A stretch of DNA of 64,000 nt from Orobanche coerulescens (taxonomy: Eukaryota > Streptophyta > Magnoliopsida > Lamiales > Orobanchaceae), in the NCBI GenBank assembly GCA_033398695.1, contig JAWKAU010000206.1:124001-188000 (forward strand), in the 5' to 3' direction. Below are positions 22,535 through 37,055 of the stretch, piece by piece. Every line of letters starts with the position of its first letter. The first letter of the stretch is position 1. The translations under genes were made by a program, and so were the position numbers. Under the pieces are notes generated by a model. That model worked only from the letters and a program-made list of their open reading frames with translations. It made no database searches and was not told where the DNA came from.

Positions 22535-24985
22535 TTGGATTTGGATTTAAGGTTTATGAGGTTCCTAGAGGACTAGGCTCATGAAGTTCCATTGATTTTG
22601 GATTCAAGTTTCATGAAGTTCCTAGAGGACTAGACTGATGTAGTTCCATTCGATTTGGATTTAAGGTTCATAAGGTTCTTAGAGGACTAGACTCAATAAG
22701 TTCCTTTGAGTTTGGATTTAAGGTTCATGAGGTTCATAGAGGACTAGGCTCATGAAGTTTTTTTGGATTTGGATTAAAGGTTCATGGGGTTCCTAGTGGA
22801 TTAGGCTAATGAATTTCATTTAGATTTAGATTAAAGGTTTACAGGGTTCCTATAGGACTAGGCTCATAAATTTTCATTGGATTTGGATTTAAGGATTATC
22901 AGGTTCCTAGAGGACTAGGCTCATGATTCAATTGGATTTGGATTTAAGGTTCATAAGGTTCCTAAAGGACTAGGCTCATGAAGTTCCTTTGATTTGGATT
23001 TAAGGTTCATGAGATTTCTTAAGGACAAGGCTCATGAAGATCCATTCGATTCGGATTTAAGGTTCATGAGGTTCCTAGAGGACTAGACTAAATAAGTTCC
23101 TTCATATTTAGATTAAAGGTTTACAAGGATCCTAGAGGACTAGGCTCATGAAATTCCTTTGGATTTGGATTAAAGGTTCAAGAGGTTAATTGAGAACTAG
23201 GCTCATGAAATTCCATTGGATTTGCATTTAAGGTTCACGAGGTTCCTAGACAATTAGGATCATGAAGTTCAATTAGATTTAGATTTAAGGTTCATGAGGT
23301 TCCTAGAGGACTAGGCTCATGTCCTTTCTTGGAATTTCATTTAAGATTCATGAGGTTCCAAGAAGACTAGGCTCATGAAGTTCCTTCGAATTTAGATTAC
23401 ATGTTCATGAGGTTCCTAGAGGACTAGGCTCATGTCGTTCCTTTGAATTTCATTTAAGATTCATGAGGTTCCTAGAGGACTAGAATCATGAAGTTCCTTT
23501 GGATTTGGATTAAAGGTTCATGAGGTTAGTAGAGGAGTAGGCTCATGAAGTTCCTTTGGATTTGGATTTAAGGTTCATGAGGTACCTAGAGGACTAGGCT
23601 CATGAAGTTCCATTGGATTTTGATAGGACTAGGCTCATGAAGTTCCATAGGATTTGGATTTAAGGTTCATGAGGTTCTTAGTGGACTAGGCTCATGAAGT
23701 TCGCTTGGATTTAGATTAAATGTTCATGGAGTTCGTAGAGAACTAGGCTCGTGAAGTTCCATTGGATTTGGATTTAAGGTTTATGAGGTTCCTAGAGGAA
23801 TAGGCTCATGAATTTCCATTGATTTTGGATTCAAGTTTCATGAATTTCCTAGAGGACTAGACTGATGTAGTTCCATTCGATTTGGATTTAAGGTTCATAA
23901 GGTTCTTAGAGGACTAGACTCAAGAAGTTCCTTTGAGTTTGGATTTAAGGTTCATGCGGTTCATAGAGGACTAGGCTCATGAAGTTTTTTTGGATTAGGA
24001 TTAAAGGTTCATGGGGTTCCTAGTGGATTAGGCTCATGAATTTCATTTAGATTTAGATTAAAGGTTTACACGGTTCCTATAGGACTAGGCTCATAAATTT
24101 TGATTGGATTTGGATTTAAGGATTATCAGGTTCCTAGAGGACTAGGCTCATGATTCAATTGGATTTGGATTTAAGGTTCATAAGGTTCCTAAAAGACTAG
24201 GCTCATGAAGTTCCTTTGATTTGGATTTAAGGTTCATGAGATTTCTTAAGTACAAGGCTCATGAAGATCCATTCGATTCGGATTTAAGGTTCATGAGGTT
24301 CCTAGAGGACTAGACTAAATAAGTTCCTTCAGATTTAGATTAAAGGTTTACAAGGATCCTAGAGGACTAGGCTCATGAAATTCCTTTGGATTTGGATTAA
24401 AGGTTCAAGAGGTTAATTGAGAACTAGGCTCATGAAATTCCATTGGATTTGCATTTAAGGTTCACGAGGTTCCTAGACAATTAGGATCATGAAGTTCAAT
24501 TAGATTTAGATTTAAGGTTCATGAGGTTCCTAGAGGACTAGGCTCATGTCGTTCCTTGGAATTTCATTTAAGATTCATGAGGTTCCAAGAAGACTATGCT
24601 CATGAAGTTCCTTCGAATTTAGATTACATGTTCATGAGGTTCCTAGAGGACTAGGCTCATGTCGTTCCTTTGAATTTCATTTAAGATTCATGAGGTTCCT
24701 AGAGGACTAGAATCATGAAGTTACTTTGGATTTGGATTAAAGGTTCATGAGGTTAGTAGAGGAGTAGGCTCATGAAGTTCCTTTGGATTTAGATTTAAGG
24801 TTCATGAGGTACCTAGAGGACTAGGCTCATGAAGTTCCATTGGATTTTGATAGGACTAGGCTCATGAAGTTCCATAGGATTTGGATTTAAGGTTCATGAG
24901 GTTCTTAGTGGACTAGGCTCATGAAGTTCGCTTGGATTTAGATTAAATGTTCATGGAGTTCGTAGAGAACTAGGCTCATGAAGTT
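22535..24985. repeat. Higher-order duplication, 2 x about 1228 bp
   Basis: tcatgattcaattgg occurs at 22921 and 24149, with a shared order of variants from a gattatcagg unit to a gaagttcgcttgg unit. Copies diverge after about 23757 and 24985. Confidence 0.83.
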
Positions 24986-25779
24986 TCTTCGGAGTTGGAT
25001 TAAAGGTTCATGAGGTTCCTAGAGGACTAAGCTCATGAAGTTTCTTCAGATTTGGATTAAAGGTTCATGAGGTTCCTAGAGAACTAGGATCATGAAGTTT
25101 CTTTGGATTTGATTTAAGGTTCATGAGGTTCCTAGAGGACTAGGCTCATGATGTTCTTTTTTATTTGGATTAAAGGTTCATAGAGTTCCTAGAGAACTAG
25201 GCTCATGAAGTTTCTTCGGATTTGGATTAAAGGTTCATGAGGTTCCTAGAGAACTAGGATCATGAAGTTCCTTCGGATTTGGATTAAAGGTTCATGAGGT
25301 TCCTGGAGGACTAGGATCATGAAGTTCCTTCAGATTTGGATTAAAGGTTCATGAGGTTCCTGGAGGACTAGGCTCATGAAGTTCCCTTGGATTTGGATTT
25401 AAGTATCATGAGGTACCTAGAGGACTAGGCTCATGAAGTTCCATTGGATTTGGATTTAAGGTTTATGAGGTTTCTAGAGGACTAGGCTCATGAAGTTTCA
25501 TTGATTTTGGATTCAAGTTTCATGAAGTTCCTAGAGGACTAGACTGATGTAGTTCCGTTCGATTTGTATTTAAGGTTCATAAGGTTCTTAGAGGACTAGA
25601 CTCAAGAAGTTCATTTGAGTTTGGATTTAAGGTTCATGAGGTTCATAAAGGACTAGGCTCATAAAGTTTTTTTGGCTTTGGATTAAAGGTTCATGGGGTT
25701 CCTAGTGGATTAGGCTCATGAATTTCATTCAGATTTAGATTAAAGGTTTACAAGGTTCCTATAGGACTAGGCTCATAAA

Positions 25780-27885
25780 TTTCCATTTGATTTGGATTTA
25801 AGGTTTATGAGGTACTTAGAGGACTAGGCTCATGATTCGATTGGATTTGGATTTAAGGTTCATGAGGTTCCTAGAGGACTAGGACCATGAGGTTCCTTTG
25901 ATTTGGATTTAAGGTTCATGAGGTTTCTAAAGGACAAGGCTCATGAAGATCCATTCAATTCGGATTTAAGGTTCATGAGGTTCCTAGAGGACTAGACTCA
26001 ATAAGTTCCTTCAGATTTAGATTAAAGGTTTACAAGGTCCCTAGAGGACTAGGCTCATGAAATTCCTTTGGATTTGGATTAAAGGTTCAAGAGGTTAATT
26101 GAGAACTAGGCTCATGAAATTCCATTGGATTTGCATTTAAAGTTCACGAGGTTCCTAGACAATTAAGCTCATGAAGTTCAATTAGATTTAGATTTGAGGT
26201 TCATGAGGTTCCAAGAGGACTAGGCTCATGAAGTTTCTTCGGATTTAGATTACAGATTCATGAGGTTCCTGGAAGACTAGGCTCATGTCGTTCCTCTGAA
26301 TTTCATTTAAGATTCATAGGGTTCCTAGAAGACTAGGCTCATGAAGTTTCTTCGAATTTAGATTACATGTTCATGAGGTTCCTAGAGGACTAGGCTCATG
26401 TCGTTCCTTTGAATTTCATTTAAGATTCATGAAGTTCCTAGAGGACTAGACTCATGAAGTTGCTTTGAATTTGGATTAAAAGTTCACGAGGTTAGTAGAG
26501 GAGTGGGCTCATGAAGCTCATTTGGATTTGGATTTAAGATTCATGAGATACCTAGAGGACTAGGCTCATGAAGTTCAACTGGATTTGGATTTAAGGTTTA
26601 TGAGGTTCCTAGAGGACTATGCTTATGAAGTTTCATTGGATTTGGATTTAAGGTTCATGAGGTTCCTAGAGGACTAGGCTCATGATTCCATTGGATTTGG
26701 ATTTAAGGTTCATGAGATTCCTAGAGGACTAGACTCATGAAGTTTCTTTGGATTTAGATTTAAGGTTCATGAGGTATCTAGAGGACTAGGCTCATGAAGT
26801 TCCATTGGATTTGGATAGGACTAGGCTCATGAAGTTCCATTTGATTTGGATTTAAGGTTTATGAGGTACTTAGAGGACTAGGCTCATGATTCGATTGGAT
26901 TTGGATTTAAGGTTCATGAGGTTCCTAGAGGACTAGGACCATGAGGTTCCTTTGATTTTGATTTAAGGTTCATGAGGTTTCTAAAGGACAAGGCTCATGA
27001 AGATCCATTCAATTCGGATTTAAGGTTCATGAGGTTCCTAGAGGACTAGACTCAATAAGTTCCTTCAGATTTAGATTAAAGGTTTACAAGGTCCCTAGAG
27101 GACTAGGCTCATGAAATTCCTTTGGATTTGGATTAAAGGTTCAAGAGGTTAATTGAGAACTAGGCTCATGAAATTCCATTGGATTTGCATTTAAAGTTCA
27201 CGAGGTTCCTAGACAATTAGGCTCATGAAGTTCAATTAGATTTAGATTTGAGGTTCATGAGGTTCCCAGGCTCATGAAGTTTCTTCGGATTTAGATTACA
27301 GATTCATGAGGTTCCTAGAGGACTAGGCTCATGTCGTTCCTCTGAATTTCATTTAAGATTCATAGGGTTCCTAGAAGACTAGGCCATTGAAGTTTCTTCG
27401 AATTTAGATTACATGTTCATGAGGTTCCTAGAGGACTAGGCTCATGTCGTTCCTTTGAATTTCATTTAAGATTCATGACGTTCCTAGAGGACTAGACTCA
27501 TGAAGTTCCTTTGGATTTGGATTAAAGGTTCATGAGGTTAGTAGAGGAGTGGGCTCATGAAGCTCATTTGGATTTGGATTTAAGATTCATGAGATACCTA
27601 GAGGACTAGGCTCATGAAGTTCAACTGGATTTGGATTTAAGGTTTATGAGGTTCCTACAGGACTAGGCTTATGAAGTTTCATTGGATTTGGATTTAAGGT
27701 TCATGAGGTTCCTAGAGGACTAGGCTCATGATTCCATTGGATTTGGATTTAAGGTTCATGAGATTCCTAGAGGACTAGACTCATGAAGTTTCCTTGGATT
27801 TAGATTTAAGGTTCATGAGGTATCTAGAGGACTAGGCTCATGAAGTTCCATTGGATTTGGATAGGACTAGGCTCATGAAGTTCCA
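25780..27885. repeat. Higher-order duplication, 2 x about 1054 bp
   Basis: catgattcgattgg occurs at 25831 and 26885, each followed by the private aggaccatgaggttcc unit and, later, the gaagttcaactgg unit (about 26570 and 27617). The second copy lacks about 12 bases near 27265. Confidence 0.83.
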
Positions 27886-28390
27886 TTGGATTTGGATTTA
27901 AGGTTAATGAGGGTCCGAAAGGACTAGGCTCATGAAGTTCTCTTGGATTTGGATTAAAGGTTCATGGAGTTCCTAGAGAACTAGGCTCATGAAGTTTCTT
28001 CGGATTTGGATTAAAGGTTCATAAGGTTCCTAGAGGACTAAACTCATGAAGTTCCTTCATATTTAGATTAAAGGTTCATGAGGTTCCTAGAGGACTAGGC
28101 TCATGAAGTTCCTTTGGATTTGGATTTAAGGTTCTTGAGATTCCTAGAGGACTAGGCTCATGAAGTTCCTTTGGATTTGGATTAAAGGTTCATGAGGTTC
28201 CTAGAGGACTAGGCTCATGGAGTTCCTTTGGATTTGGATTTAAGGTTCATGAGGTACCAAGGGAACTAGGCTCATGAAGTTACATTGGATTTGGATTTAT
28301 GGTTTATGAGGTTCCTAGAGGACTAGGCTCATGAAGTTCCATTAGATTTGGATTTAAGGTTCATGAGGTTCCTAGAGGACTGGGCTCATG

Positions 28391-31300
28391 AAGTTCATTT
28401 GATTTGCATTTAGGCTTCATAAGGTTCATAAAGGACTAGGCTAAGGAATTTCCATTCGATTTGGATTTAAGGTTCATAAGGTTCTTATAGGACTAGACTC
28501 AAGAAGTTCCTTTGAGTTTGAATTTAAGGTTTATGAGGTTCATAGAGGACTAGGCTCATGAAGTTCCATTGGATTTAGATTTAAGGTTCATGAGGTTCCT
28601 AGAGGACTAGGCTCGTGATGTTCTTTTTTATTTGGATTAAAGGTTCATGGAGTTCCTAGAGAACTAGGCTCATGAAGTTTCTTCGGATTTGGATTAAAGG
28701 TTCATGAGGTTCCTAGAGAACTAGGCTTATGAAGTTCCTTCGGATTTGGATTAAAGGTTCATGAGGTTCCTAGAGGACTACGCTCATAAAGTTCCTTTGG
28801 ATTTGGATTTAAGGTTCATGAGGTTCCTATAGGACTAGGCTCATGACGTACCTTCGGATTTAGATTAAAGGTTCATGAGGTTCCTAGAGGACTAGGCTCA
28901 TGAAGTTCCCTTTGATTTGGATTTAAGTATCATGAGGTAACTAGAGGACTAGGCTCATGAAGTTCCATTGGATTTAGATTTAAGGTTTATGAGGTTCCTA
29001 GAGGACTAGGATCATGAAGTTCCATTGATTTTGGATTCAAGTTTCATGAAGTTCCTAGAGGACTAGACTGATGTAGTTCCATTCGATTTGGATTTAAGGT
29101 TCATAAGGTTCTTAGAGGACTATACTCAAGAAGTTCCTTTGAGTTTGGATTTAAGGTTCATGAGGTTCATAGAGGACTAGGCTCATGAAGTTTTTTTGGA
29201 TTTGGATTAAAGGTTCATGGGGTTCCTAGTGGATTAGGCTCATGAATTTCATTCAGATTTATATTAAAGGTTTACAAGGTTCCTATAGGACTAGGCTCAT
29301 AAATTTCCATTGGATTTGGATTTATGGTTTATGAGGTTCCTAGAGGACTAGGCTCATGATTCAATTGGATTTGGATTTAAGGTTCATGAGGTTCCTAGAG
29401 GACTAGGCTCATGAAGTTCCTTTGATTTGGATTTAAGGTTCATGAGGTTTCTAAAGGACAAGGCTCATGAAGATCCATTGGATTCGGATTTAAAGTTCAT
29501 GAGGTTCCTAGAGGACTAAACTCAATAAGCCCCTTCAGATTTAGATTAAAGGTTTACAAGGATCCTAGAGGACTAGGCTCATGAAATTCCTTTGGATTTG
29601 GATTAAAGGTTCAAGAGGTTAATTGAGAACCGTGCTCATGAAATTCCATTGGATTTGCATTTAAAGTTCACGAGGTTCCTATACAATTAGGCTTATGAAG
29701 TTCAATTAGATTTAGATTTAAGGTTCATGAGGTTCCTAGAGGACTAGGCTCATGTCGTTCCTTTTAATTTCATTTAAGATTCATGAGGTTCCTAGAATAC
29801 TAGGCTCATGAAGTTCATTCGAATTTAGATTACATGTTCATGAGGTTCCTAGAGGACAAGGCTCATGTCGTTCCTTTGAATTTCATTTAAGATTCATGAG
29901 CTTCCTAGAGGACTAGAATCATGACGTTCCTTTAGATTTGGATTAAAGGTTCATGAGGTTAGTAGAGGAGTAGGCTCATGAAGTTCCTTTGGATTTGGAT
30001 TTAAGGTTCATGAGGTACCTAGAGGACTAGGCTCGTGAAGTTCCATTGGATTTCGATAGGACTAGGCTCATGAAGTTCCATAGGATTTGGATTTAAGGTT
30101 CATGAGGTTCTTAGTGGACTAGGCTCATGAAGTTCGCTTGGATTTAGATTAAATGTTCATGTAGTTCCTAGAGAACTAGGCTCATGAAGTTTCTTCAGAG
30201 TTGGATTAAAGGTTCATGAGGTTCCTAGTGGACTAAGCTCATGAAGTTCCTTCAGATTTGGATTAACGGTTCATGAGGTTCGTAGAGAACTAGGCTCATG
30301 AGGTTCCTTTGGATTTGATTTAAGGTTCATGAGGCTCCTAGAGGACTAGGCTCATGAAGTTCCCTTAGATTTGGATTAAAGGTTCATGAGGTTCCTAGAG
30401 GACTAGGCTCATGGAGTTCCTTTGGATTTAGATTTAAGGTTCATGAGGTACCTAGAGGACTAGGCTCATGAAGTTCCATTGGATTTGGATTTAAGGTTCA
30501 TGAGGTTCATAGAGGACTTGGCTCATGAAGTTCCATTGGATTTAGATTTAAGGTTCATGAGGTTCCTAGAGGACTAGGCTCATGATGTTCTTTTTTATTT
30601 GGATTAAAGGTTCATAGAGTTCCTAGAGTACTAGGCTCATGAAGTTTCTTCGGAAGTGGATTAAAGGTTCACGAGGTTCCTAAAGAACTAGGCTAATGAA
30701 GTTCCTTCGGATTTGGATTAAAGGTTCATGAGGTTCCTAGAGGACTAGGCTCATGAAGTTCCTTTGGATTTGGATTTAAGGTTAATGAGGTTCCTATAGG
30801 ACTAGGCTAATGAAGTTCCTTCGGATTTGGATTAAAGGTTCATGAGGTTCCTAGAGGACTAGGCTCATGAAGTTCCCTTGGATTTGGATTTAAGTATCAT
30901 GAGGTTCCTAGAGGACTAGACTCATGAAGTTTCATTGATTTTGGATTCAAGTTTCATGAAGTTCCTAGAGGACTAGACTGATGTAGTTCCGTTCGATTTG
31001 GATTTAAGGTTCATAAGGTTCTTAGAGGACTAGACTCAAGAAGTTCATTTGAGTTTGGATTTAAGGTTCATGAGGTTCATAGAGGACTAGGCTCATAAAG
31101 TTTTTTTGGATTTGGATTAAAGGTTCATAGGGTTCCTAGTGGATTAGGCTCATGAATTTCATTCAGATTTAGATTAAAGGTTTACAAGGTTCCTATAGGA
31201 CTAGGCTCATAAATTTTCATTGGATTTGGATTTAAGGTTTATGAGGTTTTAAGAAGACTAGGCTCATGATTCGATTGGATTTGGATTTAAGGTTCATGAG

Positions 31301-34300
31301 GTTCCTAGAGGACTAGGATCATGAGGTTCCTTTGATTTGGATTTAAGGTTCATGAGGTTTCTAAAGGACAAGGCTCATGAAGATCCATTCGATTCGGATT
31401 TAAGGTTCATGAGGTTCCTAGAGGACTAGACTCAATAAGTTCCTTCAGATTTAGATTAAACGTTTACAAGGTTCCTAGAGGACTAGGCTCATGAAATTCC
31501 TTTGGATTTGGATTAAAGGTTCAAGAGGTTAATTGAGGACTAGGCTCATGAAATTCCATTGGATTTTCATTTAAGGTTCACGAGGTTCCTAGACAATTAG
31601 GCTCATGAAGTTCAATTAGATTTAGATTTGAGGTTCATGAGGTTCCTAGAGGACTAGGCTCATAAAGTTTCTTCGGATTTAGATTACAGATTCATGAGGT
31701 TCCTAGAGGACTAGGCTCATGTCGTTCCTTTGAATTTCATTTAAGATTCATAGGGTTCCTAGAAGACTAGGCTCATGAAGTTTCTTCGAATTTAGATTAC
31801 ATGTTCATGAGGTTCCTAGAGGACTAGGCTCATGTCGTTCCTTTGAATTTCATTTAAGATTCATGAAGTTCCTAGAGGACTAGACTCATGAAGTTGCTTT
31901 GAATTTGGATTAAAAGTTCACGAGGTTAGTAGAGGAGTGGGCTCATGAAGCTCATTTGGATTTGGATTTAAGATTCATGAGATACCTAGAGGACTAGGCT
32001 CATGAAGTTCCATTGGATTTCGATAGGACTAGGCTCATGAAGTTCCATAGGATTTGGATTTAAGGTTTATGAGGTTCTTAGTGGACTAGGCTCATGAAGT
32101 TCGCTTCGATTTGGATTAAATGTTCATGGAGTTCCTAGAAAACTAGCCTCATGAAGTTTCTTCGGATTTGGATTAAAGGTTCATGAGGTTCCTAGAGGAC
32201 TAGGCTCATGAAGTTTATTTGGATTTGATTTAAGGTTTATGAGGTTCCTAGAGCACTAGGCTCATGAAGTTCCTTTGGATTTGGATTAAAGGTTCATGAG
32301 GTTCCTAGAGGACTAGGCTCATGGAGTTCCTTTGGATTTAGATTTAAGGTTCATGCGGTACCTAGAGGACTAGGCTCATGAAGTTCCATTGGATTTGGAT
32401 TTAAGGTTTATTAGGTTCCTAGAGGACTAGGATCATGAAATTCCATTGATTTTGGATTCAAGTTTCATGAAGTTCCTAAAGGACTAGACTGTTGTAATTC
32501 CATTCGATTTGGATTTAAGGTTCATAAGGTTCTTAGAGGACTAGACTCAAGAAGTTCCTTTGAGTTTGGATTTAAGGTTCATGAGGTTCATAGAGGACTA
32601 GGCTCCTGAATTTTTTTTGAATTTGGATTAAAGGTTCATGGGGTTCCTAGTGGATTAGGCTCATGAATTTCTTTCAGATTTAGATTAAAGGTTTACAAGG
32701 TTCCTATAGGACTAGGCTCATGAAGTTCATTTGATTTGGATTTAGGCTTCATAAGGTTCCTAAAGGACTAGGCTAAGGAATTTCCATTCGATTTGGATTT
32801 AAGGTTCATAAGGTTCTTATAGGACTAGACTCAAGAAGTTCCTTTGAGTTTGAATTTAAGGTTTATGAGGTTCATAGAGGACTAGGCTCATGAAGTTCCA
32901 TTGGATTTAGATTTAAGGTTCATGAGGTTCCTAGAGGACTAGGCTCGTGATGTTCTTTTTTATTTGGATTAAAGGTTCATGGAGTTCCTAGAGAACTAGG
33001 CTCATGAAGTTTCTTCGGATTTGGATTAAAGGTTCATGAGGTTCCTAGAGAACTAGGCTTATGAAGTTCCTTCGGATTTGGATTAAAGGTTCATGAGGTT
33101 CCTAGAGGACTACGCTCATAAAGTTCCTTTGGATTTGGATTTAAGGTTCATGAGGTTCCTATAGGACTAGGCTCATGAAGTACCTTCGGATTTGGATTAA
33201 AGGTTCATGAGGTTCCTAGAGGACTAGGCTCATGAAGTTCCCTTTGATTTGGATTTAAGTATCATGAGGTACCTAGAGGACTAGGCTCATGAAGTTCCAT
33301 TAGATTTAGATTTAAGGTTTATGAGGTTCCTAGAGGACTAGGATCATGAAGTTCCATTGATTTTGGATTCAAGTTTCATGAAGTTCCTAGAGGACTAGAC
33401 TGATGTAGTTCCATTCGATTTGGATTTAAGGTTCATAAGGTTCTTAGAGGACTAGACTCAAGAAGTTCCTTTGAGTATGGATTTAAGGTTCATGAGGTTC
33501 ATAGAGGACTAGGCTCATGAAGTTTTTTTGGATTTGGATTAAAGGTTCATGGGGTTCCTAGTGGATTAGGCTCATGAATTTCATTCAGATTTATATTAAA
33601 GGATTACAAGGTTCCTATAGGACTAGGCTCATAAATTTCCATTGGATTTGGATTTAAGGTTTATGAGGTTCCTAGAGGACTAGGCTCATGATTCAATTGG
33701 ATTTGGATTTAAGGTTCATGAGGTTCCTAGAGGACTAGGCTCATGAAGTTCCTTTGATTTGGATTTAAGGTTCATGAGGTTTCTAAAGGACAAGGCTCAT
33801 GAAGATCCATTGGATTCGGATTTAAAGTTCATGAGGTTCCTAGAGGACTAAACTCAATAAGCCCCTTCAGATTTAGATTAAAGGTTTACAAGGATCCTAG
33901 AGGACTAGGCTCATGAAATTCCTTTGGATTTGGATTAAAGGTTCAAGAGGTTAATTGAGAACCAGGCTCATGAAATTCCATTGGATTTGCATTTAAAGTT
34001 CACGAGGTTCCTATACAATTAGGCTTATGAAGTTCAATTAGATTTAGATTTAAGGTTCATGAGGTTCCTAGAGGACTAGGCTCATGTCGTTCCTTTTAAT
34101 TTCATTTAAGATTCATGAGGTTCCTAGAAGACTAGGCTCATGAAGTTCATTCGAATTTAGATTACATGTTCATGAGGTTCCTAGAGGACAAGGCTCATGT
34201 CGTTCCTTTGAATTTCATTTAAGATTCATGAGCTTCCTAGAGGACTAGAATCATGACGTTCCTTTAGATTTGGATTAAAGGTTCATGAGGTTAGTAGAGG

Positions 34301-37055
34301 AGTAGGCTCATGAAGTTCCTTTGGATTTGGATTTAAGGTTCATGAGGTACCTAGAGGACTAGGCTCGTGAAGTTCCATTGGATTTCGATAGGACTAGGCT
34401 CATGAAGTTCCATAGGATTTGGATTTAAGGTTCATGAGGTTCTTAGTGGACTAGGCTCATGAAGTTCGCTTGGATTTAGATTAAATGTTCATGTAGTTCC
34501 TAGAGAACTAGGCTCATGAAGTTTCTTCGGAGTTGGATTAAAGGTTCATGAGGTTCCTAGAGGACTAAGCTCATGAAGTTCCTTCAGATTTGGATTAAAG
34601 GTTCATGAGGTTCGTAGAGAACTAGGCTCATGAGGTTCCTTTGGATTTAATTTAAGGTTCATGAGGTTCCAAGAGGACTAGGCTCATGAAGTTCCTTTGG
34701 ATTTGGATTAAAGGTTCATGAGGTTCCTAGAGGACTAGGCTCATGGAGTTCCTTTGGATTTAGATTTAAGGTTCATGAGGTACCTAGAGGACTAGGCTCA
34801 TGAAGTTCCATTGGATTTGGATTTAAGGTTCATGAGGTTCATAGAGGACTTAGCTCATGAAGTTCCATTGGATTTAGATTTAAGGTTCATGAGGTTCCTA
34901 GAGGACTAGGCTCATGATGTTCTTTTTTATTTGGATTAAAGGTTCATAGAGTTCCTAGAGAACTAGGCTCATGAAGTTTCTTCGGAAGTGGATTAAAGGT
35001 TCACGAGGTTCCTAAAGAACTAGGCTAATGAAGTTCCTTCGGATTTGGATTAAAGGTTCATGAGGTTCCTAGAGGACTAGGCTCATGAAGTTCCTTTGGA
35101 TTTGGATTTAAGGTTAATGAGGTTCCTATAGGACTAGGCTAATGAAGTTCCTTCGGATTTGGATTAAAGGTTCATGAGGTTCCTAGAGGACTAGGCTCAT
35201 GAAGTTCCCTTGGATTTGGATTTAAGTATCATGAGGTTCCTAGAGGACTAGACTCATGAAGTTTCATTGATTTTGGATTCAAGTTTCATGAAGTTCCTAG
35301 AGGACTAGACTAATGTAGTTCCGTTCGATTTGGATTTAAGGTTCATAAGGTTCTTAGAGGACTAGACTCAAGAAGTTCATTTGAGTTTGGATTTAAGGTT
35401 CATGAGGTTCATAGAGGACTAGGCTCATAAAGTTTTTGTATTTGGATTAAAGGTTCATAGGGTTCCTAGTGGATTAGGCTCATGAATTTCATTCAGATTT
35501 AGATTAAAGTTTTACAAGGTTCCTATAGGACTAGGCTCATAAATTTTCATTGGATTTGGATTTAAGGTTTATGAGGTTTTAAGAAGACTAGGCTCATGAT
35601 TCGATTGGATTTGGATTTAAGGTTCATGAGGTTCCTAGAGGACTAGGATCATGAGGTTCCTTTGATTTGGATTTAAGGTTCATGAGGTTTCTAAAGGACA
35701 AGGCTCATGAAGATCCATTCGATTCGGATTTAAGGTTCATGAGGTTCCTAGAGGACTAGACTCAATAAGTTCCTTCAGATTTAGATTAAACGTTTACAAG
35801 GTTCCTAGAGGACTAGGCTCATGAAATTCCTTTGGATTTGGATTAAAGGTTCAAGAGGTTAATTGAGGACTAGGCTCATGAAATTCCATTGGATTTTCAT
35901 TTAAGGTTCACGAGGTTCCTAGACAATTAGGCTCATGAAGTTCAATTAGATTTAGATTTGAGGTTCATGAGGTTCCTAGAGGACTAGGCTCATGAAGTTT
36001 CTTCGGATTAAGATTACATATTCATGAGGTTCCTAGAGGACTAGGCTCATGTCGTTCCTTTGAATTTCATTTAAGATTCATAGGGTTCCTAGAAGACTAG
36101 GCTCATCAAGTTCCTTCGAATTTAGATTACATGTTCATGAGGTTCCTAGAGGACTAGGCTCATGTCATTCCTTTGAATTTCATTTAAGATTCATGAGGTT
36201 CCTAGTGGACTAGAATCATGAAGTTCCTTTGGATTTGGATTAAAGGTTCATGAGGTTAGTAGAGGAGTAGGCTCATGAAGTTCCTTTGGATTTGGATTTA
36301 AGGTTCATGAGGTACCTAGAGGACTAGGCTCATGAAGTTCCATTGGATTTCGATAGGACTAGGCTCATGAAGTTCCATAGGATTTGGATTTAAGGTTTAT
36401 GAGGTTCTTAGTGGACTAGGCTCATGAAGTTCGCTTCGATTTGGATTAAATGTTCATGGAGTTCCTAGAAAACTAGCCTCATGAAGTTTCTTCGAATTTG
36501 GACTAAAGGTTCATGAGGTTCCTAGAGGACTAGGCTCATGAAGTTTATTTCGATTTGATTTCAGGTTTATGAGGTTCCTAGAGCACTAGGCTCATGAAGT
36601 TCCTTTGGATTTGGATTAAAGGTTCATGAGGTTCCTAGAGGACTAGGCTCATGGAGTTCCTTTGGATTTAGATTTAAGGTTCATGCGGTACCTAGAGGAC
36701 TAGGCTCATGAAGTTCCATTGGATTTGGATTTAAGGTTTATTAGGTTCCTAGAGGACTAGGATCATGAAATTCCATTGATTTTGGATTCAAGTTTCATGA
36801 AGTTCCTAGAGGACTAGACTGTTGTAATTCCATTCGATTTGGATTTAAGGTTCATAAGGTTCTTAGAGGACTAGACTCAAGAAGTTCCTTTGAGTTTGGA
36901 TTTAAGGTTCATGAGGTTCATAGAGGACTAGGCTCATGAATTTTTTTTGAATTTGGATTAAAGGTTCATGGGGTTCCTAGTGGATTAGGCTCATGAATTT
37001 CTTTCAGATTTAGATTAAAGGTTTACAAGGTTCCTATAGGACTAGGCTCATAAAT
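28391..37055. repeat. Higher-order duplication, 2 x about 4332 bp
   Basis: The unusual taggcttcataagg unit starts with aagttcattt at 28391 and 32723. The gatgttcttttttattt units near 30580 and 34912 keep the same 4332-bp spacing. The aattttttttgaatttgg units near 32615 and 36940 mark the far ends. Confidence 0.85.
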